Below are positions 1 to 9,500 of a DNA stretch of 64,000 bases, one piece after another. A program made the position numbers and the translations under genes. The stretch is taken from contig JADJWK010000004.1 in NCBI GenBank assembly GCA_016716405.1, forward strand, positions 620,001 through 684,000, written 5' to 3'. The stretch is from Candidatus Melainabacteria bacterium. Its GTDB lineage: Bacteria > Cyanobacteriota > Vampirovibrionia > Obscuribacterales > Obscuribacteraceae. Numbering within the stretch: the stretch's first letter is position 1; each line of letters starts with the position of its first letter. The notes under the pieces are model-generated. The model made no database searches, was not told the origin of the DNA, and saw only the letters and a program-made list of their open reading frames with translations.

Positions 1-375
1 GCATAGATCCTCGATGGTCTCGGTTCGCAGCAGGGGCTCGTCTCCCACGGTGACGAACAGACAACCGTTGAAACCGGAAAGGGACGGAACCACCTGCATG
101 AGGGCGTGACCGGTGCCCAGTTGCGGCTCCTGGAGGTGCGTGCTGTATGGCAGGTCGAGCTTGCGGCTTTCTAGATATGACTCCACCTGCTCGGCGCCAT
201 GACCGATAACAACGTGGGCATGCTCCACACCGGCGGTCCCCACCGAGGCGATCAGCCGCTCGATGATGGTCGAGCCCAGGACCTCATGAAGGACCTTGGG
301 TTTTGCGGACTTCATGCGCTTGCCCTGGCCGGCTCCCAGTATTACGGCTCTGACAGGAAAATCGAGTTTGGACAT
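1..375 (-). CDS. glmU: Bifunctional UDP-GlcNAc pyrophosphorylase/GlcN-1-P acetyltransferase, N-terminal part
   Basis: This is the first 125 residues of a sugar-1-phosphate nucleotidyltransferase; the rest lies beyond the left edge. The start MSKLDFPVRAVILGAGQGKR holds the family's LGAGxGxRM nucleotide-binding loop, followed by the conserved S-x-x-P-K-V-L-H segment and G(S)xIIERL. QEPQLGTGHAL matches the uracil-binding QxxxLGTGHA motif of GlmU. GlmU makes UDP-N-acetylglucosamine in the cytoplasm for peptidoglycan and surface glycans. The ATG at 375 is preceded by a GGAAG ribosome site. The acetyltransferase half cannot be seen, so a monofunctional GlmU-like enzyme is possible. A hairpin-rich leader with a terminator lies upstream. 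Confidence 0.9.
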   Translation of the reverse strand, partial: MSKLDFPVRAVILGAGQGKRMKSAKPKVLHEVLGSTIIERLIASVGTAGVEHAHVVIGHGAEQVESYLESRKLDLPYSTHLQEPQLGTGHALMQVVPSLSGFNGCLFVTVGDEPLLRTETIEDLC

Positions 376-484
376 AACTTCCGTCTTTGTAAAATAAGTG
401 ACTAATAAAGCCACAATTTATCACGAAAGCAGCCTCGAGAATAAAGCTCGAAGCCGGCATCATCAGGCGAAAAGAATCGCATGC

Positions 485-512
485 AAAAAGCCCCAACTCT
501 TCAGAGCTGGGG
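485..512 (-). terminator. Intrinsic terminator inside the glmU leader
   Basis: On the minus strand the CCCCA/TGGGG stem (positions 491-495 and 508-512) continues with a CTCT/AGAG inner stem after one mismatch, and is followed directly by TTTTT (complement of 485-489). It would stop minus-strand transcripts about 110 bases before the glmU start. It may be the end of a small RNA or a conditional terminator for glmU. Confidence 0.6.
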
Positions 513-640
513 ACTTTGCGAATCGTCCATCTTCGGAAAAAATGTCCGCAGTGTTGGTGCTGCCCCAACGGGTATCATCCCTGATTCCCCTCGACTGGAG
601 ATACTGCGACGTCAGCGCCAGGCGCCTCGGACACCTATAC
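485..640 (-). promoter_or_regulatory. Candidate structured leader or small RNA upstream of glmU
   Basis: The 376-849 gap has no convincing gene. On the minus strand, 633-543 is closed by a perfect TGTCCG/CGGACA pair (628-633 with 543-548). It encloses a GTTGG/CCAAC hairpin (553-557 with 565-569), a GGG/CCC element and a GGCGCC-rich stem. The terminator at 485-512 follows, then glmU. A closed fold plus terminator ahead of a biosynthetic gene is riboswitch-like, but I recognise no known class. A free-standing small RNA is equally possible. Confidence 0.35.
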
Positions 641-849
641 TTGTACCTCATCTCTGCCGATCGAGCCTTGCTATTAACTTTTCGTTCATTTTCGAAGGCA
701 ACAATCGTATTACTGGCAAGGCTTTCGAGAATCGAACCCGGGGTCGAGCGGATATCGAAAGCATCAACGAGAATATAAGACGAGAGGCTTCCGCATATGT
801 TTCGGCGAATCTGCAGTAAATCAGAGTATTCTAGTAACAGAGTCGTAAC

Positions 850-1737
850 ATGATAAGAAGAGCATCCCTCACCCTGACGCTTCTGGCTTGCCTCCTGGCA
901 GGAGGCTCGGGCCCGGCGCCGGCTCAATTCAGAACTCATTACACCAATTTGCCGTCGGTGGGGGGCGGACGAGGCGCGGTCCAGCAAGCGCCGGCAGGAA
1001 GAGGGAGAGGGAGAGCCCCGGCGCAACAGCGAGGACCGGCAGGCGTCTACCCCGAATTCCGCTCCGCCCACGGAGTGATTCACTGGCTCAAAGAGCAGAT
1101 GCCTCTTAAAGTATGGGTATCGGACGGTCTGGCCATCGATGCCATCCTCGATCCGCAGCTCGGGGCTCCCTATGCCAATACAAAAGATGTGGCCAAGTGG
1201 CCAGATCTCGTCGCCCATATCCTTGACCATCCCGAGAAGCTCCAGGCTCTGCCTGTTGCCGAAGGCTACAGCCCCCAGCACAAGCAGGCTGCCCTGGCCG
1301 GGATCAATTCCTGGAAATCTATAGAGAAAGAGGGCTATTTCTCCTTTGTCTTCACCGAGGATCCGATGGAGGCGGACATTCATGTTTTCTGGGTCAATCA
1401 CTTCGTTGACCAGAGGGGAATGGCTCTGTTCCAGAACGATATCCGCGGATACACGTCCAAGCGCAGCTTTCCATACAAAATGATCATGCAGGGAAGACAG
1501 ATGCCGTTCAAACCGGTGGTCATCATTCTCAGCACCACCGACCGGCAGGGTCAGCTTTCGGTGGCCAAGATGAAGGCAGCTGCCGCCCACGAGTTCGGGC
1601 ATGCCCTGGGGATCGAGGGGCACAGCTCGAACCCCGCCGACCTGATGAGCATATACTATGGTAACGGCAGCATCTCTCCCAACGATGCCGCCACGGTAAG
1701 GTACCTCTACAAGCTGACACCGGATTTAGTACCATAG
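850..1737 (+). CDS. Secreted matrixin-like zinc metalloprotease
   Basis: This 295-residue protein starts with a signal peptide (basic MIRR, then a hydrophobic run ending near residue 26) and a Gly/Arg/Gln-rich linker to about residue 62. The catalytic motif HEFGHALGIEGHS at residues 247-259 is the extended HExxHxxGxxH metzincin signature (zinc ligands H247, H251 and the later His, catalytic E248). The DLMS segment after it fits the Met-turn. It should act outside the cytoplasmic membrane as an endopeptidase; the substrate is unknown. The ATG at 850 is chosen because it gives a complete signal peptide. It is followed after 12 bases by a small membrane protein. Confidence 0.82.
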   Translation: MIRRASLTLTLLACLLAGGSGPAPAQFRTHYTNLPSVGGGRGAVQQAPAGRGRGRAPAQQRGPAGVYPEFRSAHGVIHWLKEQMPLKVWVSDGLAIDAILDPQLGAPYANTKDVAKWPDLVAHILDHPEKLQALPVAEGYSPQHKQAALAGINSWKSIEKEGYFSFVFTEDPMEADIHVFWVNHFVDQRGMALFQNDIRGYTSKRSFPYKMIMQGRQMPFKPVVIILSTTDRQGQLSVAKMKAAAAHEFGHALGIEGHSSNPADLMSIYYGNGSISPNDAATVRYLYKLTPDLVP

Positions 1738-1749
1738 CGAACAGGTAAG

Positions 1750-2244
1750 ATGCGCACGCCGAACTGGGGACCCAGCCGATTCGAATCCGATTCCAAGCCG
1801 CAGGGGATGACCCCGGATCTTTCGCCGCTCTATGGAAGGATGGGTCTCTGCCTCTCGATCCTGGCTATCTGCATCTTCGGCTACCAGTGGCTCATGTCGG
1901 ACATCTCCGGTCTGTATACGAGCGGCCAGGGACCCACCCAGGTGGATCTGACCCTGGCGAAAACCAACACCAGCTTCACCGGTACGCTGGTCCTCGGTCT
2001 GCGCAATTATCTGGTCCTGGTCGATCCGACCCCGCCCGACAGCGAAGAGATCGCCCTTCATTTCGAGACATCCCAGGATCTCATCAACCAGGGCTTCCCG
2101 AACCGCCAGGTCGACCTGGTGGGCACCCTCAAGGACGGCCATTTCTCGGGCTCGGTCGTCTATGGAGGGAAAAGCCGCAAAATCGAGCTCACCCGGGACG
2201 ATCTGGCTTCCATCCATATGATCATGCGGGCTCATTTACCCTGA
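1750..2244 (+). CDS. Small single-span membrane protein of unknown function
   Basis: This 164-residue protein is not recognised. It has a roughly 30-residue polar N-terminus, one hydrophobic segment (about residues 31-50, MGLCLSILAICIFGYQW) and a soluble C-terminal part rich in beta-prone stretches such as VDLTLAKTNTSFTGTLVLGL and FSGSVVYGGKSRKIEL. That alternating pattern suggests a small beta-barrel or lipocalin-like fold held at the outer face of the membrane. It follows the matrixin-like protease by 12 bases, so the two are probably co-transcribed. The function is unknown. Confidence 0.6.
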   Translation: MRTPNWGPSRFESDSKPQGMTPDLSPLYGRMGLCLSILAICIFGYQWLMSDISGLYTSGQGPTQVDLTLAKTNTSFTGTLVLGLRNYLVLVDPTPPDSEEIALHFETSQDLINQGFPNRQVDLVGTLKDGHFSGSVVYGGKSRKIELTRDDLASIHMIMRAHLP

Positions 2245-2308
2245 TTGTTTCCTGATTGAACTTTTTTACCGGCTCGAGCGTTTCATACTTCATGAGAGGT
2301 ATGACAGC

Positions 2309-3439
2309 ATGAAATCATCCAGATATTCGGCCGGATACTCGGCAATTGCCATCGCCAGCCTGGCCGCGCTAACATCGAGCCTTCCGGCGTTGTTTCCACC
2401 GGGCGTCCAGGCAGCTCCCATAGCAATCAATACAGCAACTAACCCTATGACAGTCAGGAAAAAGCCCTCCGGGGTCGATCTAACCACCCGATACGCAGCA
2501 CCGGGAGGCTTTGCCGGGGAGAAACAGGACCTCACCCTCACCGACAGCCGCCGGGACAAAGAGCTGGAGATTGCCGTCCATTATCCGGTCGGGACGGGTG
2601 GTCCGGATAAATCCGCCCGCCCCCTGATCGTCTTCTCCCACGGGGCATTCGGCAGCAAGGACGCCTACGAGCCCCTGGTCAATCATTTCGTCAGTCATGG
2701 CTATGTTTGCATCCAGCCCACCCACGAGGACTCCCTGCAGCTTCTCATGCGCTCTCGCCAGGCCCGGGGGCAATCCCAGCGTCTGGCCCATATGCGCCAG
2801 GAATTCTCCGATTTCAAAGCCCGGTCCTTCGCCAACTGGCGCAGCCGCCCCCTGGATATCACATTCATTCTGGACAGCCTGGCCGAGATCGAGAGACAGA
2901 TCCCCGGGCTCACGATCGACCGCAACCGCATAGGCATCGGCGGTCACTCTTTCGGAGCCCACACGGCCCAGGTCATAGGCGGCACCGTCACAGGTGGCAG
3001 CACCGAGTTCGAGGACGCTAGACCCCGGGCTGTCCTGCTCCTTTCCCCCCAGGGAATCGAGCCCGGCTTCGGCGGCTCCGCCCTGACAGAAGATTCCTGG
3101 AAGAGCTTCAAACGACCGATGCTGACCATAACAGGCACCCTGGACAAAGGTCGCCACGGAGACGATTACCGCTGGCGCCTGGATCCATTCAAATACAGCC
3201 CGAAAGGCGATAAATTCCTGGTGGTCATCGAAGACGCCCAGCACGGGCTCGGGGGCATATCCACCAGACGTTTCCCCCAGTCGGGACCGGAGAATCCGGC
3301 CATGCTCGATGCCGTCAAAGCCGCCTCCCTGGCATTTTTCGACGCTTATCTGGGCGGCTCGGAACAGTCCCTGGGCTATCTCAAGAGCCGGGAGCTCCAG
3401 AGCGAATCGAAAGCCCCATTGAGTATGTGGGTCAAGTAA
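2309..3439 (+). CDS. Exported alpha/beta hydrolase (dienelactone hydrolase/PAF-acetylhydrolase-like)
   Basis: The protein has 376 residues with a signal peptide ending around residue 36 (PGVQAAP). The hydrolase core includes RPLIVFSHGAFGS (oxyanion loop), the nucleophile elbow GHSFGAH with Ser214, and a late His in DAQHGLGG. These are the marks of the predicted dienelactone hydrolase group related to platelet-activating-factor acetylhydrolases. The chemistry is ester or lactone hydrolysis; the substrate is not evident. It is monocistronic and convergent with the next gene: its TAA ends at 3439 and the opposite gene's stop begins at 3440. Confidence 0.78.
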   Translation: MKSSRYSAGYSAIAIASLAALTSSLPALFPPGVQAAPIAINTATNPMTVRKKPSGVDLTTRYAAPGGFAGEKQDLTLTDSRRDKELEIAVHYPVGTGGPDKSARPLIVFSHGAFGSKDAYEPLVNHFVSHGYVCIQPTHEDSLQLLMRSRQARGQSQRLAHMRQEFSDFKARSFANWRSRPLDITFILDSLAEIERQIPGLTIDRNRIGIGGHSFGAHTAQVIGGTVTGGSTEFEDARPRAVLLLSPQGIEPGFGGSALTEDSWKSFKRPMLTITGTLDKGRHGDDYRWRLDPFKYSPKGDKFLVVIEDAQHGLGGISTRRFPQSGPENPAMLDAVKAASLAFFDAYLGGSEQSLGYLKSRELQSESKAPLSMWVK

Positions 3440-4360
3440 TCAATAAACGATCTCCACCACCGAGGCCACCGGCGGGCAGAAGAAGCGGAAATTAGTCTTG
3501 GGGTCCGAGCCCATGCCCCGGGATATATGAAAGCGCGTCTCGCCCCGCCGGACCACGCCGCAGGCTTCGCTGCGAGCCAGCTCGGAGTCGGTTATCAGGG
3601 GTCCGAAACCGGGAATGCGGACCTGACCGCCATGGGTATGGCCGGCAAAGCCGACATCCACCCGGGCGTCGACAAAATTGCCCAGAGCCCTGGGCATATG
3701 AAAGAGCGCCAGGCGTAGATGATCTTCCGGGATCTCGGAAGCGAGGTCCAGGGTCGCCTGCCTGCTCGGCGATGGATAGTCCAGGCCGAGAATCGAAACA
3801 GAATCAGGGTGATGATGCTCCACCTCGTTGCGCATCACGCGATAGCCTGCATCTTCAAGAGCTGCCACAAGAGGTGTCACATCACGCCTGTTGGAGCGAG
3901 GATGGCGCAGAGGTTTGAACATCCGGCCCAGGGTCTTGTTGATATAGCTGTATCTGTAGTAATCATGGTTGCCCAGGACAGCATAAGCGCCCAGGCGGGG
4001 CTTGCCGCAAAGGAGGAAGGGAGCCAGTCGCACCGACTCGTCGTGCTCGAAGATATCGCCGGTGAGAAAAATCAGGTCGAAATCCTGCCTGGTCATATAT
4101 TGCAGGAAGGAAAGCTTTTTGGGATTCTCGTTCCCGGCCAGATGCAGGTCCGAGATATGCAGGATCTTGAGGGTCTTCTTGTTGCCGATGGACCGCCTGA
4201 GCGCTTCACCATCGGTGGTATCGATGGTGACGAAGTCGATGGAATAGTCGTAGGCTTCCCGGCGAGCATAAGCCCATGCACCGGCCCCGATACCGAGAAG
4301 ACCGAGACCGACATAAGCGGTCTTTCTATTGAGCAAGAGCTTTCTCAACTCAGCGGGCAC
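3440..4360 (-). CDS. Membrane-anchored calcineurin-like metallophosphoesterase (YaeI/LpxG-like)
   Basis: This 306-residue protein has an N-terminal hydrophobic anchor (about residues 14-30). The metallophosphoesterase motifs appear in order: DLHLAG, GDIFEHD, GNHDYY and GHTHGGQVRIPGFGPL. The final motif is typical of the membrane-bound YaeI-type group, some of which hydrolyse UDP-2,3-diacylglucosamine in lipid A synthesis; others act on other phosphoesters. It overlaps the 3' end of the BioY-like gene by 11 bases, so the two are an operon. The substrate is inferred only at family level. Confidence 0.8.
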   Translation of the reverse strand: MPAELRKLLLNRKTAYVGLGLLGIGAGAWAYARREAYDYSIDFVTIDTTDGEALRRSIGNKKTLKILHISDLHLAGNENPKKLSFLQYMTRQDFDLIFLTGDIFEHDESVRLAPFLLCGKPRLGAYAVLGNHDYYRYSYINKTLGRMFKPLRHPRSNRRDVTPLVAALEDAGYRVMRNEVEHHHPDSVSILGLDYPSPSRQATLDLASEIPEDHLRLALFHMPRALGNFVDARVDVGFAGHTHGGQVRIPGFGPLITDSELARSEACGVVRRGETRFHISRGMGSDPKTNFRFFCPPVASVVEIVY

Positions 4361-5219
4361 TCAATTCCTCCAGGGCCCGCCGGTCATAAGAGGCGCGACG
4401 CTGCCTGGGAGCCTGCTCCGGTACGGTAAGGACCTTGACGATGAAGCGCAGGGGAAATGCCAGACCGACAGCCGCTATGGAGAAGAGCACATCATAGGGC
4501 AGGGAGTACCAGGACAGGTTGCGCAGATACTTGAAGAGAAAAGGCTGCCACTCGAGAAAAGTCTTGCTTCCCTCGACGATATAGAAGAACAGATACGCCC
4601 CGAAAAGATAAGCCGCCCCGATGAGATGAACAGCGACCACACCGGCCGCGATACCGGCGATTTGCGAGAGACTGGTGCGCCGGTCGGCGGTGATTTTGCC
4701 GGTCAGCCAGGCAGCCAGAATAATCCCAACAAGATAACCGAAACCGGGCTGCAGGTAATAGTTGATCCCGCCGCCCTGGGCGAAGACGAAAAGCCCCACC
4801 AGAGGTCCCAGGATCCCCAGGACCAGGAAAACCGCTGCCGAGGCCACTGCCATGAAAGTGCCGAAGATATATCCGAGGGCTATCGCCACCGGAACATAAG
4901 GACAGTATGGCGAATACTCGATGGCATAAGGATGCCTTTTGACTTTCGGAATTCGCGCCGAAACCTCGCTCTGCCATCGCTCGGGCATGAGATTGTAAGC
5001 CCAGAGGATCTTCTCCTGGGAATACTCCTGGATATTGTCCGGAGTGGCGGTGGGGAGATCGACACAGGTGAAGGCAGCGAAGAAAAAGACCACGGTACCC
5101 ATCATTACGAGGACAGACTGGCCGATGAACGACTTTCGCTTTTTCTTGGGGCGCAGGGGCGGGTCTTCGACCAGGTGCAAATTACTGTCTCCAGCATGAT
5201 GATTGAGAATTCGGCTCAT
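4350..5219 (-). CDS. bioY: BioY-family biotin transporter-like membrane protein
   Basis: This 289-residue protein has about six membrane spans. The core GPLVGLFVFAQGGGINYY, then PGFGYLVGIILAAWLTGKI, matches the BioY signature (GPlxGlxxy..GGxxyxxxPtxGYlxGFxxAA). BioY is the substrate-binding S-component of ECF biotin transporters. It is longer than usual BioY proteins (about 190 residues), with an extra 100-residue N-terminal part carrying one span and a polar segment, and a basic C-terminal tail. No ECF ATPase genes are adjacent. It heads the operon with the phosphoesterase. Confidence 0.7.
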   Translation of the reverse strand: MSRILNHHAGDSNLHLVEDPPLRPKKKRKSFIGQSVLVMMGTVVFFFAAFTCVDLPTATPDNIQEYSQEKILWAYNLMPERWQSEVSARIPKVKRHPYAIEYSPYCPYVPVAIALGYIFGTFMAVASAAVFLVLGILGPLVGLFVFAQGGGINYYLQPGFGYLVGIILAAWLTGKITADRRTSLSQIAGIAAGVVAVHLIGAAYLFGAYLFFYIVEGSKTFLEWQPFLFKYLRNLSWYSLPYDVLFSIAAVGLAFPLRFIVKVLTVPEQAPRQRRASYDRRALEELSAR

Positions 5220-5290
5220 AAGTGATTATCGGTAATTTTGGGTCTGTGAGAAGCCAACCGTAAATAGAATTTATTTTCCAAGCCCGGACA

Positions 5291-5881
5291 TCAAGCCGAA
5301 ACAGCCTCGTTAAAACGAATCTCATCAGGCAGGCTGAGGATTTCTTTCACCCGGCTGCCGTCGAGCTCGAGCTCCTCCACTCTGGCGGCGAAAGCTTCGA
5401 TAAAGGCAGGATCGGTGATGCGATCGGTCCAGAGAACCAGGGCATCCTCACTGTTGTCCTGGTAATAGTGCCGGCGCACGCCGAGATTGCGGAAGCCGTA
5501 TTTGAAATAGAGCTTCTGGGCGGCCTCGTTGGAGACACGCACCTCGAGGGTCAACCAGTTGGCTCCGCAGCGACGGGCCTCCACGACGTTGTTGACCAGC
5601 AGGCGCTCGCCGACGCCGCGACGGCGGTAGCAGGGATCGACCGCCAGGGTGGTGATATGGGCTTCGTCCCCGACCAGCCAGAAGCCGGAATAACCGATCA
5701 GGCAGCCGGTCTCTAGGCATTCCGCACCGAAATAATAGCCGGCCGGGTTGGTGAGCTCGCTGATGAAGGACTGCCTGGACCAGTGATGCGGTCCATAAGC
5801 GACCGGCTCGATCACCATGATCTCGTCTAGATCACGGAGCTTCAGCGCTCTTGCTAAGATTGGAATCAGGTCCCGTTGCAT
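5291..5881 (-). CDS. rimI: Ribosomal-protein-alanine N-acetyltransferase (GNAT)
   Basis: The protein has 196 residues with a GNAT fold. The acetyl-CoA pyrophosphate loop is RRRGVGERLL after the beta-4 strand AHITTLAVDP, and the C-terminal AAQKLYFKYGF matches the RimI consensus. RimI acetylates the N-terminal alanine of ribosomal protein S18. Its start lies inside the 3' end of tsaB (50-base overlap), and tsaB-rimI pairs are common in bacteria, which supports the assignment. It is about 45 residues longer than E. coli RimI because of the C-terminal extension after the GNAT core. Confidence 0.85.
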   Translation of the reverse strand: MQRDLIPILARALKLRDLDEIMVIEPVAYGPHHWSRQSFISELTNPAGYYFGAECLETGCLIGYSGFWLVGDEAHITTLAVDPCYRRRGVGERLLVNNVVEARRCGANWLTLEVRVSNEAAQKLYFKYGFRNLGVRRHYYQDNSEDALVLWTDRITDPAFIEAFAARVEELELDGSRVKEILSLPDEIRFNEAVSA

Positions 5882-6545
5882 CCCTGTTTTTTTTCAAAGT
5901 GATGGAGGCGCCCCGTAAGTATAGCGGTTTTACGTCATTGTAGTGAAACTGCTTCTTGCGATCGTTGCTCCGGGTTAAGGCTTCACTCCCGATTATGCCC
6001 TGAACAGAGGCGATCTCACTTAGATCCGGAAGGCCGCTCGAGGCGATTTGACCCAGCTCGACTTCGCTCACATAACCGGTCACGAGCTCTCCGGTTCTGC
6101 CCGCGAAGTCTTCGAGCTCATCGGTCTTGATGCAGGCGGGAGCGAGGATCTCTCCACCCCTGTCGTAGGCGGCGACATAGAAATGGCCGCGACCGCCATC
6201 GAGAATGATACCGGCAGGCAATCGCACGAGCCCGGCTATGGACGCGAAACGGCTCACCCCCACCAGGGGCAGGTCCAGCCCCTGGCAAATAGCCCGCGCA
6301 GTGGTGACGCTCACCCTGACACCGGTAAAGCTTCCCGGTCCGGTACCCACCACGACACCTTCCAGATCTCCCTTCTCCCAACCATTCTCTTTGACGATGG
6401 CGTCGATGGTGGGCATCAGGCGGCTCACCGCTTCCTGCCTGCCCCCTTCGGAAGGCGGTACAGTCCGGCAACAAATAGAGACTCCGTCTTCGATCAGGGC
6501 CACCGACAGGGAAGGAGCGCTGGTATCGAAGGAAAGAAGCCGCAT
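5832..6545 (-). CDS. tsaB: tRNA threonylcarbamoyladenosine biosynthesis protein TsaB
   Basis: This 237-residue protein begins MRLLSFDTSAPSLSVALIED, the ASKHA-type start of TsaB, and has the hallmark GTGPGSFTGVRVSVTTA at about residues 67-83. TsaB is the scaffold partner of TsaD in making t6A37 on ANN-decoding tRNAs in the cytoplasm. It lies 9 bases downstream of secA on the same strand and overlaps rimI by 50 bases, so secA-tsaB-rimI is probably one transcript. Confidence 0.92.
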   Translation of the reverse strand: MRLLSFDTSAPSLSVALIEDGVSICCRTVPPSEGGRQEAVSRLMPTIDAIVKENGWEKGDLEGVVVGTGPGSFTGVRVSVTTARAICQGLDLPLVGVSRFASIAGLVRLPAGIILDGGRGHFYVAAYDRGGEILAPACIKTDELEDFAGRTGELVTGYVSEVELGQIASSGLPDLSEIASVQGIIGSEALTRSNDRKKQFHYNDVKPLYLRGASITLKKNRDATGPDSNLSKSAEAP

Positions 6546-6554
6546 AAAGCCCTT

Positions 6555-9500
6555 TTACTTGGAGACGGAGGACTTCTCTTCCTCGCTCGAGACGCCTTCG
6601 ACCTTGCCGAGGTTCTCCATCACCTCGCCGAGAGGATCATGGTCGTCGCCGGCATCATCCTCCGAATCAGGCTTGCTATCAGCCGAATCGGACTCGGTCT
6701 CCCCGGAGTCTGCTCCGGCTTCGGGACCGTCACCATCTTCGTCGTCGTCGTCTTCTTCGTCGTCTTCTTCTTCGTCTTCGTCGTCGCCTTCTTCACCGCC
6801 GGCTTCTTCCTGACCGGACTCCAGAGCATCCAGCTCGGTGGCAGCGGCGGAAAGGAGCTTTTCGAGGTCTTCGGGATCGATCTCGCCGTCTTCATTGAGC
6901 ATGATGCCGTGGATGGCCAGGGCTTCGGCAAGCTCCGGCGGCAGGGCGTCGGACATGGCCTGGTGCCTGGTGACGGGCTGGGCGTGGAAGATGTACTGGA
7001 TCGATTCCTGCTGGATGCTCCTGAGGAGCATATTGAACATATCGAAAGCTTCCCGCTTGTACTCTTGAAGCGGATCTCTCTGGCCGTAGCCCCTGAGATT
7101 GACGCCGTCTCTGAGCAGATCGATATTGTGCAGATAGTCCACCCATTTGGTGTCGATGGTGCGCAGGAGCACATGACGCTCGAGCTCGCGCATGGTCTCG
7201 ACACCCATCTGGTCTTCCCTGGCCTTGTGGGCGAGCTTCATCTCCTCGAAGATCTTGCCCCGGGCATCTTCATAGGATAGACCGGCGAATTCGGACACCG
7301 ACAGCTCATTGAGGAAAGGCACGTCGTTCTCGAGAACCGCCAGGACCTCCGGCAGACCTTTCTCTTCCCAGACCTCCGGCGGATCCTCAGGGTCTATGTA
7401 GGCCTGCATGACCAGGTCGATATGCTCCTCCATCATGTCGAGAACATTCTCTTTCAAGTCGGCGTGCTCCAGGATCTTGCGGCGCTCGCGATAAATCACC
7501 TCGCGCTGGGTGTTGAGCACATCGTCATATTGCAACACATGCTTGCGGATATCGAAATGGTGCGCCTCCACTTTTTTCTGAGCGTTCTGGATGGAGTTGG
7601 ATACCATCTTCGCCTCGATGGGCATCTCCTCGTCGGCACCGATGAGGTCCATGAGCCCGGCGATTTTCTCCCCGCCGAAAATCCGCATCAGGGTATCTTC
7701 CAGGGAAAGGAAGAAGCGTGCCGAGCCGGGGTCGCCCTGGCGTCCGGCTCTGCCGCGAAGCTGGTTGTCGATGCGGCGCGACTCGTGCCGCTCGGTACCG
7801 ATGATATGGAGCCCGCCGAGATTGACCACTTCATCGTGCTCGGCATCCGTCTCTTTCTTGTACTTCTTCACCAGCTCGGCGAGCTTCTCTTCGTATTCCG
7901 GGCTCTCAGGATCAATGGACTCTTTGGCAAGCTGCTCCTTGGCCAGGAACTCGGGGTTGCCGCCAAGCAAAATGTCGGTTCCGCGACCCGCCATATTGGT
8001 GGCCACGGTCACTCCTCCCCGGCGCCCGGCCTGGGCGACGATATGAGCTTCGCGCTCGTGGTGCTTGGCGTTCAGGACAGAGTGCTCGATTCCACGCTTG
8101 ATGGCCGCCACCACTTTGGCGGTGACATCGATTGAATAGAGACGCTCGACAAGCTCGTCATGCTTTTTGCCGAGGCTGGCTTCCACCTGCTTGATCGCTT
8201 CCTCCAGCTTCTCCTGGTCGATCTGACCGGGACGCTCGAGGATCTTCTTGAGATTTTCCAGGGCTTCACCGGTGAGATTGTGCTTTTTGATATACTCGGC
8301 GGCTTTGCCAATCTTGCGCACCAGATATTCGTTCATCTTCTGGGGCTTGCTGAGCAGCTCCGAGATGAGCTCGGATTTCTCGATGCTGACGGTACCCACC
8401 AGCACCGGCCGGCCGATCTCGTGCATCTCGACAATCTCTTCCACCACCGAGTAATACTTCTGGCGCTCGGTCTTATAGATGATATCCGAATGGTCTTCGC
8501 GAATCGAAGGCTTATTGGTCGGGATAGCCACGACATCCAGGTTGTAGATCTTGTTGAACTCGGCAGCCTCGGTCATGGCGGTACCGGTCATGCCGGCGAG
8601 CTTGGGATAGAGCCGGAAGAGGTTCTGATAGGTGATCGAGGCATAGGTCATGGTCTCGTCCTGGATGGGAACCTGCTCCTTGGCCTCCACCGCCTGGTGC
8701 AGACCCTCGGACCAGCGCCTTCCCAGCATCATCCTCCCGGTGAACTCGTCGACGATGACCACCTCGAGCTGGCCTTCCTCGTTCGGGCGGACCACATATT
8801 CGCTGTCCCGCTTGTAGAGCTCCTTGGCTTTGATGGCCTGGCTCAGGTGGTGGTGGAAATTGAAATGCATGTCGAACAGGTCGTTGACACCGAGGAGCTT
8901 CTCGGCGTTGATGACACCACGCTCGGTGATAAGAGCCGTGCGCTGCTTCTCGTCCACCCAGTAGTCGCAGTCCTCGTCCTCTTTGTCCATGCCGCGCTCG
9001 AGCAGAGGCGCTATTTGAGCCATGCGCTTATAGACTTCGGTATAAGACTCCGAGGGAGCCCCGGATATGATCAGGGGCGTTCGCGCTTCGTCGATGAGGA
9101 TATTGTCCACTTCGTCGACGATGGCAAAATAGTAGGGGCGCTGAACGAGCTCGTCTATGCTTGTGCGCATATTGTCGCGCAGATAGTCGAAGCCGAATTC
9201 GTGGTTGGTACCATATGAGATATCAGCCCGGTAGGCTCTGTACTTTTCGTGGTCCGGCTGATGCGAATAGATAAGCCCGACATCGAGCCCCAGAAAGCGA
9301 TAGATGGTGCCCATCCACTCGGCGTCGCGCCTGGCGAGATAGTCATTGACCGTGACCACATGGACGCCGCGTCCGGCAAGGGCGTTGAGATAGACAGGCA
9401 GGGTCGCCACCAGGGTCTTGCCTTCACCGGTCCGCATCTCGGCGATCTTGTTGAAGTGCAGGGCCGCTCCACCGATGATCTGGACGTCGAAGTGACGCAT

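Noticed and set aside
543..633. T-box-like string AATCAGGGATGATACCCG on the minus strand before a terminator
   Set aside because: The TGGN bulge that pairs with the tRNA CCA end is missing and glmU is not a tRNA-related gene.
543..633. Cobalamin riboswitch before glmU
   Set aside because: Only a loose resemblance around ACACTG; the B12 box and the conserved core are absent.
463..1623. 386-residue minus-strand open frame
   Set aside because: It covers the matrixin-like gene in antisense and the leader region; its sequence has no protein-family character.
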